From: UBA4733 sp036734945
GTDB lineage: Bacteria; Chloroflexota; UBA4733
DNA length: 64,000 bases
NCBI GenBank assembly: GCA_036734945.1
Contig: DAIMXP010000010.1
Location: 26,623 to 90,622 of the forward strand
Direction: 5' to 3'
Below the pieces are notes generated by a model that was given only the letters and a program-made list of their open reading frames with translations, ran no database searches and was not told where the DNA came from. The position numbers were made by a program, and so were the translations under genes. Below, piece by piece: positions 33,957 to 42,556 of the stretch. Positions within the stretch are counted from its first letter, which is position 1. Each line of letters begins with the position of its first letter.

Positions 33957-34568
33957 ATGGGAGCAAAGTACAGGCGTGGGCGATACGTCAACGAATGGTG
34001 CGTCATTCTCACGGCCACGATCGCCATCGCCCTGGTGAGCTGCGGGGGTCGCTCATCAACGGCTGTCGGCTCCGTTGCCGCCACGCCGACCGCTCCCGTG
34101 CCGGCCGTGGTCCAGGCCGCCACATATGCGATGGCCACGGTGTCGCTCCACCGGGCAACGCCGCCAGCACAGCCGGCCACTCCGACCAGGTTCCCGGCTA
34201 CTGCCACCGGTTTGCCGTCCGCCACGGCAAGAGCCGTCCCAACAGCAACACCCAGCCCAACGCTCGCCCCCCCCGCAACGGCAACATCCCAGCCAAATCC
34301 GGCAACCGTAGCGCACGGCAAAGCTATCTTCACCTCAGTCGGCTGTTCGCTGTGCCACACCATTCAGGGCGTGTCCGACGGCACCCAGGGGCCCAATCTT
34401 AGCCACATCGCCTCCCAACCCTACGGCAGCTTGCCCAACGATCCGGCCTTTCTGCGCCGCTGGATTGCCAACCCGCAGGCGATTAAACCTGGCACACTGA
34501 TGCCCGACCTGAATTTGAGCGAGCAGCAAGTGAATGACGTGGTTGCCTACCTCGGGACGCTGCGATGA
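33957..34568 (+). CDS. Lipoprotein c-type cytochrome
   Basis: 203 residues; GGGAAGG upstream of the ATG. The signal segment ends in the lipobox A-L-V-S-C (Cys about residue 29), so it is a membrane-anchored extracytoplasmic protein. A long Thr/Ala/Pro linker precedes a single-haem cytochrome c domain: G-K-A-I-F-T-S-V-G-C-S-L-C-H (haem site CSLCH), G-P-N-L, and the distal Met in G-T-L-M-P-D-L. It is likely an electron carrier of a respiratory or redox enzyme; no partner enzyme gene is adjacent. Confidence 0.92.
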   Translation: MGAKYRRGRYVNEWCVILTATIAIALVSCGGRSSTAVGSVAATPTAPVPAVVQAATYAMATVSLHRATPPAQPATPTRFPATATGLPSATARAVPTATPSPTLAPPATATSQPNPATVAHGKAIFTSVGCSLCHTIQGVSDGTQGPNLSHIASQPYGSLPNDPAFLRRWIANPQAIKPGTLMPDLNLSEQQVNDVVAYLGTLR

Positions 34569-34690
34569 GCGCACCGCCGGCAGCTTCCGGGACCGTTTCA
34601 CTATCGGCTGATGCCGAGGAGACGTGTATCCACGACGGAAATCAGCCATGCTGACGACCAAGATTATAGAGCGCAAACGGAGGCGGGGCG

Positions 34691-35278
34691 GTGCAGCGAA
34701 CGAGCGGTGACGAAGGGGAATTGGTGCGAGCACTGCGCCGTGGCGACAAGGCGGCGCTGGCTGCCTTCTGCGCCATATATCTCGATCCGGTATACGGCTT
34801 CATCTACTATCGCGTGGCCAGCGACCGCCAGTCGGCGGAGGATATCGCGCAGGAGACCTTTCTTGCCGCGTTTGAGGCGCTGGAGCGCTATGACGGGCGG
34901 GCGACGCTGACGACCTGGCTCTGCGGCATTGCCCGCCACAAGGTGGGCGACCATTACCGGCGCCGTCAACGCCTGGAGCAGGCCCGACTGGCGCTCGAAC
35001 GCTTGCCGGATCTGGCCGCGGAGCCGACCGAGCGGCTGGAACGGGAAGAGCTGCGCGAGCGCGTCCTGGCGACGTTGCACAACCTGCCGCCGCATTACCA
35101 GCAGGTGCTCACCCTAAAGTACCTCGATCGACTCAGCGGTCGCCAACTCGCCGATCACCTCGGCTTGTCGGAAGATGCTGCCGAATCGCTGCTCGCGCGT
35201 GCCCGCGGCGCCTTCCGGCGCGCATTTAGGCAACAGGACAGTGACGTGAGGAAGGAGCAGCACTATGGACCGGCCTGA
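34691..35278 (+). CDS. ECF-type RNA polymerase sigma factor (1)
   Basis: 195 residues, GTG start with GGAGG upstream. Region 2 is seen in Y-L-D-P-V-Y-G-F-I-Y-Y-R-V, S-A-E-D-I-A-Q-E-T-F-L-A-A-F and T-W-L-C-G-I-A-R. Region 4 is seen in L-P-P-H-Y-Q-Q-V-L-T-L-K-Y-L-D-R-L-S-G-R-Q-L-A-D-H-L-G-L-S. The next gene overlaps its end by 14 bp and encodes a small protein with a C-terminal membrane helix, the usual place of a cognate regulator. Confidence 0.93.
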   Translation: MQRTSGDEGELVRALRRGDKAALAAFCAIYLDPVYGFIYYRVASDRQSAEDIAQETFLAAFEALERYDGRATLTTWLCGIARHKVGDHYRRRQRLEQARLALERLPDLAAEPTERLEREELRERVLATLHNLPPHYQQVLTLKYLDRLSGRQLADHLGLSEDAAESLLARARGAFRRAFRQQDSDVRKEQHYGPA

Positions 35279-35720
35279 TCTGGACGACCGCGACGTGGCC
35301 CGCCTGCTGGGCGCACTGCAAGAAGCGCCGGTGCTGCCGCAAGGCGCGTTTCGCCAAGGGTTAGTGGAACAACTCGGGCGGCGGCTAGCGCTTCGGCGCG
35401 GCGACGGGGACCTGCCCGCAGATTGGTCCCTTTGTCCCTTTGATCGGTTCTGCGTGGCGGAACAACCGATCCCGCACCTGCTCGCTGCGAACTGCCCATG
35501 CCTGCGGGGAGCCCCCATTTTGCGCCTGCTCAAGTCGAAAGGACTCCCGATCCATGCCCGTCCCTGCGCTGGGCAGCGGTTACGGCAGGCGGCGGCCGTG
35601 CCCCAGACGGGCGGCGGCTACGGCGCCACACATCAGCAGACGCCGTGGGGCGGCGTCGCCGCCTTCGTTGCCGGCGTGACAGCACTTGGCTTGGCCCTCC
35701 GACGTCGCCTGGCGCGGTAG
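35265..35720 (+). CDS. Small membrane-anchored partner of ECF sigma factor (possible anti-sigma factor)
   Basis: 151 residues, starting inside the sigma gene. The N-terminal 60 residues are acidic and helical, and the middle has four cysteines (C-P-F-D-R-F-C, C-P-C) that could bind metal. The C terminus is one transmembrane helix followed by a basic tail (L-R-R-R-L-A-R). Gene order and topology fit an anti-sigma factor, but the canonical H-x3-C-x2-C motif is not present, so the role is inferred. Confidence 0.55.
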   Translation: MDRPDLDDRDVARLLGALQEAPVLPQGAFRQGLVEQLGRRLALRRGDGDLPADWSLCPFDRFCVAEQPIPHLLAANCPCLRGAPILRLLKSKGLPIHARPCAGQRLRQAAAVPQTGGGYGATHQQTPWGGVAAFVAGVTALGLALRRRLAR

Positions 35721-35829
35721 GATTATCCCAATGGCCGGGAGCCGGGATGTCGCCGCTCCTGGCCATCTGCCATGGCACCGGAGTTGCCACGGCGGGCGGG
35801 TAAGTAGATAAGTGGGTAGGAGGAAGCCG

Positions 35830-37095
35830 ATGACGGCGCAGCGCAGTCAGAACATTCCCTTTCTGATCATTGGTGGCGGCCTCGCCGGCGCCAAGGCGGC
35901 GGAGGCTATCCGCCAGGAGGGTGCGAAGGGCCGGATCATCCTTCTCTCCCGCGAGCAGGAACGGCCCTACCATCGCCCGCCGCTCTCCAAGGACTTCCTG
36001 CGCGCCGAGACCAAGCGGGACGACGTCTTCGTCCACCCGGCCGATTGGGCGCAGCAGCACGACGTGGAGTTGCGGTTGGGCGTGGGTGTGCAACAGCTCG
36101 ACGTTGCCGGGCGGAACGTCCGGCTCAGCGACGGGACGGCGCTCGGCTTCGACCGGTTGCTGCTGGCGACCGGCGCCTCGCCGCGTCCGTTGCCGGTTCC
36201 CGGCGCAGACCTGGAGGGCGTCCTGCTGCTGCGAACGCTGCAAGACTCCGAGCGGATCAGACAGGCTGCCACCGGGAAACGGCGTGCCGTCATCATCGGC
36301 GGCGGCTTCATCGGCGCGGAGGTGGCCGCCTCGTTGCGCCAGATGGGACTGGAGACGGCCCTGGTCGGTCGGGAGTCGGTGCTCTGGGAGCACCTCTTCG
36401 GGAGCCGACTGGCACCCGTCTTCCAGCGCACCTTGACCGCACACGGCGTGGAGATCATCAACGCCGATCAGGCGACCCACCTGGAGGGACAAGGGCGCGT
36501 CGAGCGGGTGCTGACCAAGGGCGGCCGCACACTGGAGTGCGAACTGGTGGTGGCGGGTGTTGGTGTCACTCCCGAGACGGGGCTGGCGGAGGGCACGCCG
36601 CTCCTGGTGGACAACGGCATCGTCACCGACGAGTTCCTGCAGACCAACCAGCCGGGCATCTACGCCGCCGGTGACGTGGCTCGCTTCTACAGCCCGCTCT
36701 ATGCCAGGCGCTTGCGCGTCGAACACTGGGACGTGGCGCAGCAGCACGGCGAAATCGCCGGTAAGAACATGGCCCGCGAGGCAGCCGGCAAAGGCGGCCA
36801 GCGCCTCGCTTTCGATCAGCCACCCTACTTCTTCTCCGACCTCTTCGACCTCTCCATGGAGTATCTGGGCAACAACGAGGGATCGGATGATATCGTCACG
36901 CGCGGGGACCCGACCGGGCGCGACTTCAGCGGGTTCTACCTCAAGGAGGGCCGCCTGATCGCCGCCCTCTTCGTGAACCGCAACCCCGATGTCGAACCTA
37001 CCCGCACGCTCATCCAGCGCCGGTTGACGGTGGACGGGCGCGTGCGGCGCCAACTGGCTGATCCCGCCGTGGAGCTGCAGTCGTTGGCAGGGTAG
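35830..37095 (+). CDS. FAD-dependent NAD(P)H oxidoreductase (ferredoxin-reductase/AIF-like)
   Basis: 421 residues; ATG 35830 follows AGGAGG. Two nucleotide-binding folds are visible: F-L-I-I-G-G-G-L-A-G-A near the N terminus (FAD), and A-V-I-I-G-G-G-F-I-G-A-E-V-A near 160 (NAD). The Y-H-R-P-P-L-S-K-D-F-L motif and Y-A-A-G-D-V-A (second FAD motif) are typical of ferredoxin/rubredoxin reductases and AIF-like proteins. There is no redox cysteine pair of the disulfide reductase kind. The C terminus overlaps the convergent O-antigen-ligase-like gene by 86 bp. Confidence 0.9.
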   Translation: MTAQRSQNIPFLIIGGGLAGAKAAEAIRQEGAKGRIILLSREQERPYHRPPLSKDFLRAETKRDDVFVHPADWAQQHDVELRLGVGVQQLDVAGRNVRLSDGTALGFDRLLLATGASPRPLPVPGADLEGVLLLRTLQDSERIRQAATGKRRAVIIGGGFIGAEVAASLRQMGLETALVGRESVLWEHLFGSRLAPVFQRTLTAHGVEIINADQATHLEGQGRVERVLTKGGRTLECELVVAGVGVTPETGLAEGTPLLVDNGIVTDEFLQTNQPGIYAAGDVARFYSPLYARRLRVEHWDVAQQHGEIAGKNMAREAAGKGGQRLAFDQPPYFFSDLFDLSMEYLGNNEGSDDIVTRGDPTGRDFSGFYLKEGRLIAALFVNRNPDVEPTRTLIQRRLTVDGRVRRQLADPAVELQSLAG

Positions 37096-38509
37096 CGTAC
37101 GGCCAAAGGGTCCGGCGCTCGCCGCCCAGGGTAGCTGCCCAGGCGCCGGCTAACACCGCCAGGGTCGTGCCTGCTACGGGGAACGTCCATAGGTAGTGGT
37201 CGAAAAGCCCGGCGATGCCGACTGCCACGAGCGCGGCGGCAAAGGTCACCGTCCACCTACCGGGATGACGCCAGGTGTGTCCCACGATACAGCCGGCGGC
37301 AATTATCCAGGCCAGGGTGCCCAGGGGGCCGAGTTCTACTGCCATGAGGAGGGGTACGTTGTGTACCGGAGCGGGGCCGAGGGTCTGATGAAAGAAGATC
37401 GACTCCGCCAGGTCAACGTTGCCGGCGCCAACGCCGAGGAACGGATGCGCCGCCAGCAACTGGAGGCCGACCTGGTAGAAGAACAGCCGCTCCTTGACTG
37501 ATTGCTGCTCCAACCTGTTGCTGCCGGGATCAAAGCGATCCAGCAACGGCGGACGCAGCAGAGCCAGCACAACCGCCAACACCAGACATGCCAGGACGAT
37601 GGCGCCTGCCGCGCTGTCACAATCAGCTAGCCAGGGAGCGCGCTGGTCGACGGCGCGGCGCCAGGAATAGGCGGCGAAGGCAACCAGGCCGGCGATGGCG
37701 CCCACCCACGCGCTCCGAGACGCCGATAGGGCGAGACCAGTCAGCACCAGCCCAACTGGCAGGCCAAGGAGCGCCCGAGGGAGTCTGGATGCACGGCGCG
37801 GCCAGACGGCGATGCTGAGACCGATCAGCAATGGCAGTTCCAACGCGAGATAACCGCCCAAAATGTTGGGATGATAGAAGGGGCCATACGCCCGCAGCCA
37901 GGGGCTGCCGTCGGCGCGGAGCAAGATGCTGGCGTCCGACACGTTGGGCTGGAAGTCGCCCGGCCAGGCCAGCAGGAAACCAAGCGGGCTCGTCGTTTGC
38001 CGCACCACCTGTTCAATCGCCAGCGGCGCCTGTACGGCGAGGCCAACGACAAGAGCCGCTGCCACCCAGGACGGTGCGACGGCGCCGGACGCCAGGGTGA
38101 GGAAGAGCAGCGCGAGCAGTACCAGGTGGACCGTGACGACAACGGCCAGACGTGGGTCCGGGGCATGGGGAGCGCCGACGGCCGCCAGCACGACGACCAT
38201 AAACATGGGTATGGTGAGTCCGAGTGGACGCAGCGACGGGCGTTGACGCCGCCAGCACCAGGTGAACACACTCGCCGCCGCCACAACCACCAGGAGGAGG
38301 TCGGCCACTGCCACCGGCACGCGGCCTGATCCCTGGTCGACGAACTGACCAGGCAGCCACGGCAACTGCCACCAGACCGTCGAGGCCGTGGCAGTTGCCA
38401 GCAGCAACAGCGGCATCATAGGCGTGGCACGCCACCAGGCGAGTTGTCGACGCTGGGGAGGGACGAGGGAGGGAGCGCAACCCTCTACCTGTTCGATCAC
38501 CTCGCTCAC
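37010..38509 (-). CDS. O-antigen ligase (Wzy_C)-like polytopic membrane protein
   Basis: 499 residues with about ten to twelve hydrophobic segments. The large external loop carries G-P-F-Y-H-P-N-I-L-G-G-Y-L and later F-L-G-V-G-A-G-N, the conserved region of the Wzy_C/O-antigen ligase superfamily that transfers or polymerises glycans on lipid carriers at the outer face of the membrane. It starts 10 bp after the Rieske-like gene stop, so it is third in the operon sigma - Rieske - ligase. Its last 86 bases overlap the oppositely oriented FAD reductase gene. Confidence 0.8.
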   Translation of the reverse strand: MSEVIEQVEGCAPSLVPPQRRQLAWWRATPMMPLLLLATATASTVWWQLPWLPGQFVDQGSGRVPVAVADLLLVVVAAASVFTWCWRRQRPSLRPLGLTIPMFMVVVLAAVGAPHAPDPRLAVVVTVHLVLLALLFLTLASGAVAPSWVAAALVVGLAVQAPLAIEQVVRQTTSPLGFLLAWPGDFQPNVSDASILLRADGSPWLRAYGPFYHPNILGGYLALELPLLIGLSIAVWPRRASRLPRALLGLPVGLVLTGLALSASRSAWVGAIAGLVAFAAYSWRRAVDQRAPWLADCDSAAGAIVLACLVLAVVLALLRPPLLDRFDPGSNRLEQQSVKERLFFYQVGLQLLAAHPFLGVGAGNVDLAESIFFHQTLGPAPVHNVPLLMAVELGPLGTLAWIIAAGCIVGHTWRHPGRWTVTFAAALVAVGIAGLFDHYLWTFPVAGTTLAVLAGAWAATLGGERRTLWPYATLPTTAAPRRDQPVGAARARPPSTGAG

Positions 38510-38519
38510 CGCAGTCAGA

Positions 38520-39200
38520 TCACACTGTCTTTACGTAGACTATGTCGCCCTCCAGCCGGACGGCCAGTCTTGTCAACGGCTTCAGATCGACGGGAGGATA
38601 CGCGGTATAGCCGTCTTGCAGGTACATACCGGCTCGGTCGAACTCGGCATTATCGCAGGGGCAGATGAACTGCTCGCTGGCCGGCTGCCACTGCACGTGG
38701 CAACCCAGATGGTTGCAGATTGCCGACAGCGCCGAGAGTTGATCGCCGTTGCGCATGACGTAGCCACTGAATCCTGTGACTGTGAAGGCCAGGGCGCCGC
38801 CTTGCGGCACATCCTGGAGGCGCCCCACCTGTGCCCACCCGCTGACGGCTGCGGCGGCAAGCCCAGAGGCCGCTGGTATCGCCCCGCTGCCCGCCCGGCG
38901 CAGGCCGAGGGCGACCCCAATCCCGGCGACGAGACCGCCGGCGAGGGCGCCCGCGCCGCCAACGAGCAGCCGTCGACGCGGCAGGCCGGGGTGCGGGTTG
39001 ATGCTCTGCGCCAGCAACCGGCGCATGCGGGCAGCGAATCGTGGGCGGGGCGCCGCGGCGCCAGGCCGTAGCAGCCGCAACTGGGCCGCCATCTGCAGGA
39101 CTTCCCGCTCCTCTTCATCCTCCGCAAGAAATGGCGTCGGCGCGTGATCCTGCAAGAGGGCGTCAATCTGCCGGTTGAGGCGGTCGTAGCGATCAGTCAT
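38520..39200 (-). CDS. Rieske-fold protein with an altered cluster site and anti-sigma-like N terminus
   Basis: 226 residues. Residues 1-70 are acidic helical and cytoplasmic-looking. P-R-R-R-L-L (74-79) plus a hydrophobic stretch to about 100 form a twin-arginine-like anchor. The Rieske fold follows: C162-x-H164-x2-C167 and C180-x-C182. In canonical Rieske sites the second motif is C-P-C-H; here residue 183 is Asp (codon GAT), so one of the two histidine ligands is lost. The gene starts within the stop of an ECF sigma gene (ATGA overlap). It could be a redox- or ligand-sensing anti-sigma factor, or a non-cluster structural relative. Confidence 0.8.
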   Translation of the reverse strand: MTDRYDRLNRQIDALLQDHAPTPFLAEDEEEREVLQMAAQLRLLRPGAAAPRPRFAARMRRLLAQSINPHPGLPRRRLLVGGAGALAGGLVAGIGVALGLRRAGSGAIPAASGLAAAAVSGWAQVGRLQDVPQGGALAFTVTGFSGYVMRNGDQLSALSAICNHLGCHVQWQPASEQFICPCDNAEFDRAGMYLQDGYTAYPPVDLKPLTRLAVRLEGDIVYVKTV

Positions 39201-39808
39201 TCTGCCGCCCTCGTTTCGCGGGCATGGGCGGCGGCCCGCTGCACTGCCCGATACTGGAGTACTTTGGCGTTGGCTTCCGAGACGTTCATGGCCCGCGCGG
39301 TCTCCTTGACGCTGCAGCCCTCGTAGAAGCGCAGTTCCAGCACGCGCCGGTAGTTCGGCGGCAAGAGGGCCAGGATACGTTCCAGCTCGCCCACCAGGGT
39401 CGGGAGCGACGGCAACGTAGCATTGCCGGCCTCCTGCTCCACGTCGAGCGCCCCCGGCTCCTCGTCGAACGACACGACGCGCAAGGCGGCATAGCGCCGC
39501 CAGTGATCAGCAATCTCGGTGCGGGCGATGCGATACAAGTACGCCTCGATCTCCTGCGGTACGGCGCCGGGGTCCAGGTATTGCATGCTCTTCATGAAGA
39601 CGTGGGCGGTGAGGTCCTCGGCGTCCTGGCGATTACCCAGCCGCGCATAAATGAAGCCATAGATCGGACTGAAGAAGGCGGAGTAGATGCGTTCGAGCTG
39701 GGCCGCCGTCATGACCGGGTGCTGCGCGCGGAGCCGCCGCTGCTTCCCGGCGGCTTTGCCCGGAGGAAACGGCAAAGGCACGCTCGTCTCCCCCATGCTC
39801 TCCTCCAT
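39197..39808 (-). CDS. ECF-type RNA polymerase sigma factor (2)
   Basis: 203 residues. Region 2: S-P-I-Y-G-F-I-Y-A-R-L-G-N-R-Q-D-A-E-D-L-T-A-x-V-F and A-Y-L-Y-R-I-A-R. Region 4: L-P-P-N-Y-R-R-V-L-E-L-R-F-Y-E-G-C-S-V-K-E-T-A-R-A-M-N-V-S. It heads a three-gene operon with the Rieske-fold protein and the ligase-like membrane protein. A link between envelope state and glycan synthesis is plausible. The N-terminal 30 residues are a flexible extension; ATG 39796 is an alternative start. Confidence 0.92.
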   Translation of the reverse strand: MEESMGETSVPLPFPPGKAAGKQRRLRAQHPVMTAAQLERIYSAFFSPIYGFIYARLGNRQDAEDLTAHVFMKSMQYLDPGAVPQEIEAYLYRIARTEIADHWRRYAALRVVSFDEEPGALDVEQEAGNATLPSLPTLVGELERILALLPPNYRRVLELRFYEGCSVKETARAMNVSEANAKVLQYRAVQRAAAHARETRAAE

Positions 39809-40022
39809 TGTCTTCTGTCAATGTATAGTACGCCGCTGGTTACAGGTCGGTGTCTCCGGTCTCTGCGCTGATCGGCATACGCCGGTGTGCGTGTAGCGTT
39901 GATTCGCTACAAGCCACCAACCGAGACGGACCCTTGTATACTAGCAAGAACAGCAACGCTTGCAGCGCTCCCGTGGCGGAGGACCTGACGCTGCACCCGT
40001 GCGGTAGCAGTAAGGAGACGCG

Positions 40023-41132
40023 GTGGACCTACCGATGAACATGCCGCCCGCTGGCGCGGCGCTCAATCAGGATCGCCCGCCACTGGCGCGCCTCATCGCC
40101 CTGGCCGTGGCCGGCGTGGTGGCCGTTGGCGCCCTTGCCTACGTCAAGTGGTGGCCGCTCTGGCACAAGGCGACGGCTGCCCTGGCGACGCACCGCTACC
40201 AGGCCCCTTCCATCTTGACCGGCGGGGCCAGGGTAGCGCCGGCTCCCTCCTGGCACGCCGCCTGGTCCTACGCTCAGGCCTATTACGGCGCTGTCTGGAT
40301 GGCCGTGATCGCCGGTATCGTGATCGGCGGCGCGGTGCAGGCGCTCGTACCGCAGCGCTTCTTCCAACGTTTCCTGGCCGATTCCAACCTCAAAGCCACG
40401 CTGCTGGCAGCCGCCGGCGCCTTGCCTGCCTTCTTTTGAAGCTGCTGTGCTACCCCACTGGCAGTGGGGCTGCGCGAGCGCCGGGCAGCAATTGCCCCGG
40501 CCCTCGCTTTTGGCATGGGCGCCCCTTCGCTGAATGTGGCGACGATTGTCTTTATCGGTGTCGCGCTGGGCTGGCGGCTCGCCGCGCTGCGCGTGGTGCT
40601 GGCCCTGGTTGGCGTCGTTGGCGTCAGTTTGCTGGCGGCCCGGGTCGCCGGGAGCAAAGCTGGCGAGGTCCCCGTTCAGATGCATAGCGAACCGGAGGCA
40701 GCGGTCGCCCAACGCACCGGCGTGGTAGGCTGGCTCCGGCGCTGGGTTGCTGCATGCTTTCGGCTGGCGATCGTCCTGGCGCCGATCTATGTCGTCGTTG
40801 TCCTGTTGCTCGGCGTCGCCCGGGCCTGGCTCTTCCCGCTCATCGGCATCTCCGGCTGGGGCAACGGCCTGATTCCGCTGGCACTGCTGGCACTGGCCGG
40901 CACGCTCTTTGTGATCCCGACAGCCGGCGAGGTACCCATCGTCCAGGCGCTGCTGGCGGCTGGCCTGGCGATCGGCCCGGCAGCAGCACTCCTGATCACA
41001 CTGCCAATTGTCAGCCTGCCTTCTCTGGCCATGCTGCGCACCGCCATGCCCACGCGTGTACTCGTCACCGTCTTTGGCAGCATCTGGCTGCTGGGCATCG
41101 TTGGCGGTCTGTTTGCGGCGGGCTTCCTATAA
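40023..41132 (+). CDS. UPF0718/ArsP-like permease, probable selenoprotein (in-frame TGA at 40437)
   Basis: Read through the TGA, the frame encodes about 369 residues; GTG 40023 follows AAGGAG. Segments on both sides of the TGA belong to one family of permeases (UPF0718/DUF318, relatives of ArsP). In the first half, L-P-A-F-F-TGA-S-C-C-A-T-P-L-A-V-G-L-R fits the family motif C-(S/T)-C-C-A-x-P, with TGA exactly at the first cysteine. In the second half, I-P-T-A-G-E-V-P-I and S-L-P-S-L are the matching repeat. About eight hydrophobic segments. No frameshift and no other stop. A hairpin with a GGC loop starts right after the TGA. Alternative: a TGC to TGA mutation in a dying gene. Such permeases export organoarsenicals or other soft-metal compounds. 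Confidence 0.75.
40437..40475 (+). promoter_or_regulatory. SECIS-like hairpin following in-frame TGA
   Basis: A 7-bp perfect stem CCCCACT/AGTGGGG (40453-40459 with 40463-40469) closes the 3-base loop GGC at 40460-40462. Below it, after a 2x2 mismatch, TGTGC pairs with GCGCG using GU pairs. The loop begins 20 bases after the TGA. Known bacterial SECIS elements lie at such a distance and need a G in the first loop positions. GC-rich DNA can form such hairpins by chance. Confidence 0.5.
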
Positions 41133-41145
41133 CCGGCCCATCGGC

Positions 41146-41345
41146 CTAATCGGTGGTCTTCTTCCCAACCTCGACCCCCAGCAGATGCCAGGCCGTGCGG
41201 TAGAGGATGTTCTGCCGGTCCGCTGCTGTCAACTCCGGCGCGTCGTGTACGATGGCGGTTGGGTCCTGCGGTCCGATGTCGAACGGGTAGTCGCTGCCCA
41301 CGGCGATGTGGTCGCTGCCCAACTGGCCGGCGAGCCAGGTCAGCG
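41146..41345 (-). pseudogene. Amidohydrolase C-terminal fragment (partial duplicate of 46294-47310)
   Basis: About 65 codons nearly identical in protein sequence to the C terminus of the complete amidohydrolase: L-T-W-L-A-G-Q-L-G-S-D-H-I-A-V-G-S-D-Y-P-F-D ... L-Y-R-T-A-W-H-L-L-G-V-E-V-G. Everything upstream in the gene is missing. The break falls at a copy of the palindromic repeat family (R3). Confidence 0.85.
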
Positions 41346-41356
41346 CCCAGTGCCTC

Positions 41357-41402
41357 CCCAGGACCGCAGTCCTGTCTTTGGGTCGAGAGTGCCTACCTGG
41401 TC
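41357..41402. repeat. Palindromic repeat R3 (partial copy)
   Basis: Contains AGGACCGCAGTCCTGTCTTT as in R4, with one arm only and a diverged outer part. It separates the amidohydrolase and dehydrogenase fragments and is likely a recombination junction. Confidence 0.55.
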
Positions 41403-41435
41403 CAGCAGTTACGACACCGCTCCCTCTCCCTCCCA

Positions 41436-41790
41436 TCACTCGTTCCCCCACGGCAATGACGCGATGCGCAGCGCCGGGTCAATCTCGGCCGGCGTCACCC
41501 GTCGCCCGCCTTCGCGGCTGGATTGGTGGACGGCGAAGGTCAGTTCCGTGGCACGGCGGGCGCAGGCGAGGTCGCAGCGCGTCGGCCGTTGCTGCTCGAT
41601 GGCGTCGACCTGATCCCGGACGACCAGGGGCCAGGGGGGCGTGTTCCCCACTGCTGGTATCTCCCATTCTACCGGCGTGCGGCCATCTTCGGCGACGCTC
41701 CAGTTTCCGGTGACGGCTCTGCCGCAGCTTAGGACTTTGGCGTGGGTTGCGCCAATGTTGATGCAGCATACTGCGCGTACGTTGAAGTCG
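41436..41790 (-). pseudogene. Gfo/Idh dehydrogenase C-terminal fragment (partial duplicate of 48550-49587)
   Basis: The last 70 codons match the complete dehydrogenase closely: N-T-P-P-W-P-L-V-V ... C-D-L-A-C-A-R-R, then H-Q-S-S-R-E-G-G-R-R-V-T-P-A-E-I-D-P. Farther upstream the frame stays open but the sequence is different (N-V-R-A-V-C-C-I-N-I-G), so this may be a fusion of two relics. No start or Rossmann part. Confidence 0.8.
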
Positions 41791-42220
41791 TTGCCTTGCT
41801 GCTGCCGGTTCTGCGGCGGCTGGGGCTTCGGGGGCCACCCACCGCGGCCTCAGCAGAGGACGGTGGGGTAGGCCCCTATGTGCGGCGGGCAGCAGTGGTG
41901 CTGACTTGCAGCCGCTCCTAGTCGGCCCGCACCTCCTCATTGCACTAACGGTGTTGCATCCATGCCGGGGCACCCTTTGTGTCCTGTTTCATCGGCGTCG
42001 CCCTCCCGGTGTTAGCCCTCCTCAAAATGCTCGCGCACCGCGCTGGCTTCGCCGCCACCCGTCAGACCTTGCTTGCCAAGGTCGCCTGTCTGCCAGGACT
42101 GACTATCGTCCCTCCGCACCGCTCCGTAATCCACCGACTCGCCAGCATTGCCTTACCGCCGCAATACTGCCCTTGCTGTTCTTCCCACTTGCCGACCACT
42201 TTGAATTCCGAAAGGGCAGA
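41791..42220. other. Intergenic stretch with no recognisable gene
   Basis: Short frames on both strands overlap one another and show no family features. GC falls from left to right. It probably is debris from the rearrangement that produced the neighbouring gene fragments. Confidence 0.45.
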
Positions 42221-42556
42221 TCATCGTTCGAAAACGGGACGTAGATAAAAGTGATTGGTATCGCGATGTTCGAATGAGAGCTTCGGCGGATGACCCTTCG
42301 GCCAAGGCAGAAGCCCTTGGTGATGAAGCCAGCTTTCAAATTCTTTCGAGAAGACCTCGGGACAATGTCGCCAAAATGAGGGCTTAGCCAAATTAACCAG
42401 AATTGCATTACTATTGCCCTGTGCCCAGATCACCAATTCTGTCCACTCTGGCAGTAAATGCGAGTCACGATCAGCGTTGCTGAACCGCAAACCATACGTC
42501 CGATTATGCTTACAAGGTGTAACCTTCACTTTTACCACCTCAATTGAATCGTTCAA
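42221..42556 (-). CDS. Hypothetical protein, low-GC
   Basis: 111 residues. Not recognised. It has a balanced amino-acid composition with aromatic residues (W-T-E-L-V-I-W-A-Q-G-N, F-W-R-H-C, F-E-S-W-L-H-H) that look like a real folded protein. GC content is near 50 percent, clearly lower than the surroundings, suggesting transfer. It stands alone; the nearest gene is the XRE regulator upstream on the same strand. Confidence 0.5.
   Translation of the reverse strand: MNDSIEVVKVKVTPCKHNRTYGLRFSNADRDSHLLPEWTELVIWAQGNSNAILVNLAKPSFWRHCPEVFSKEFESWLHHQGLLPWPKGHPPKLSFEHRDTNHFYLRPVFER

Noticed and set aside
40437..40439. Permease as two separate genes
   Set aside because: The second part lacks its own ribosome binding site near GTG 40464, stays in the same frame, and each half alone would be half of one family domain.
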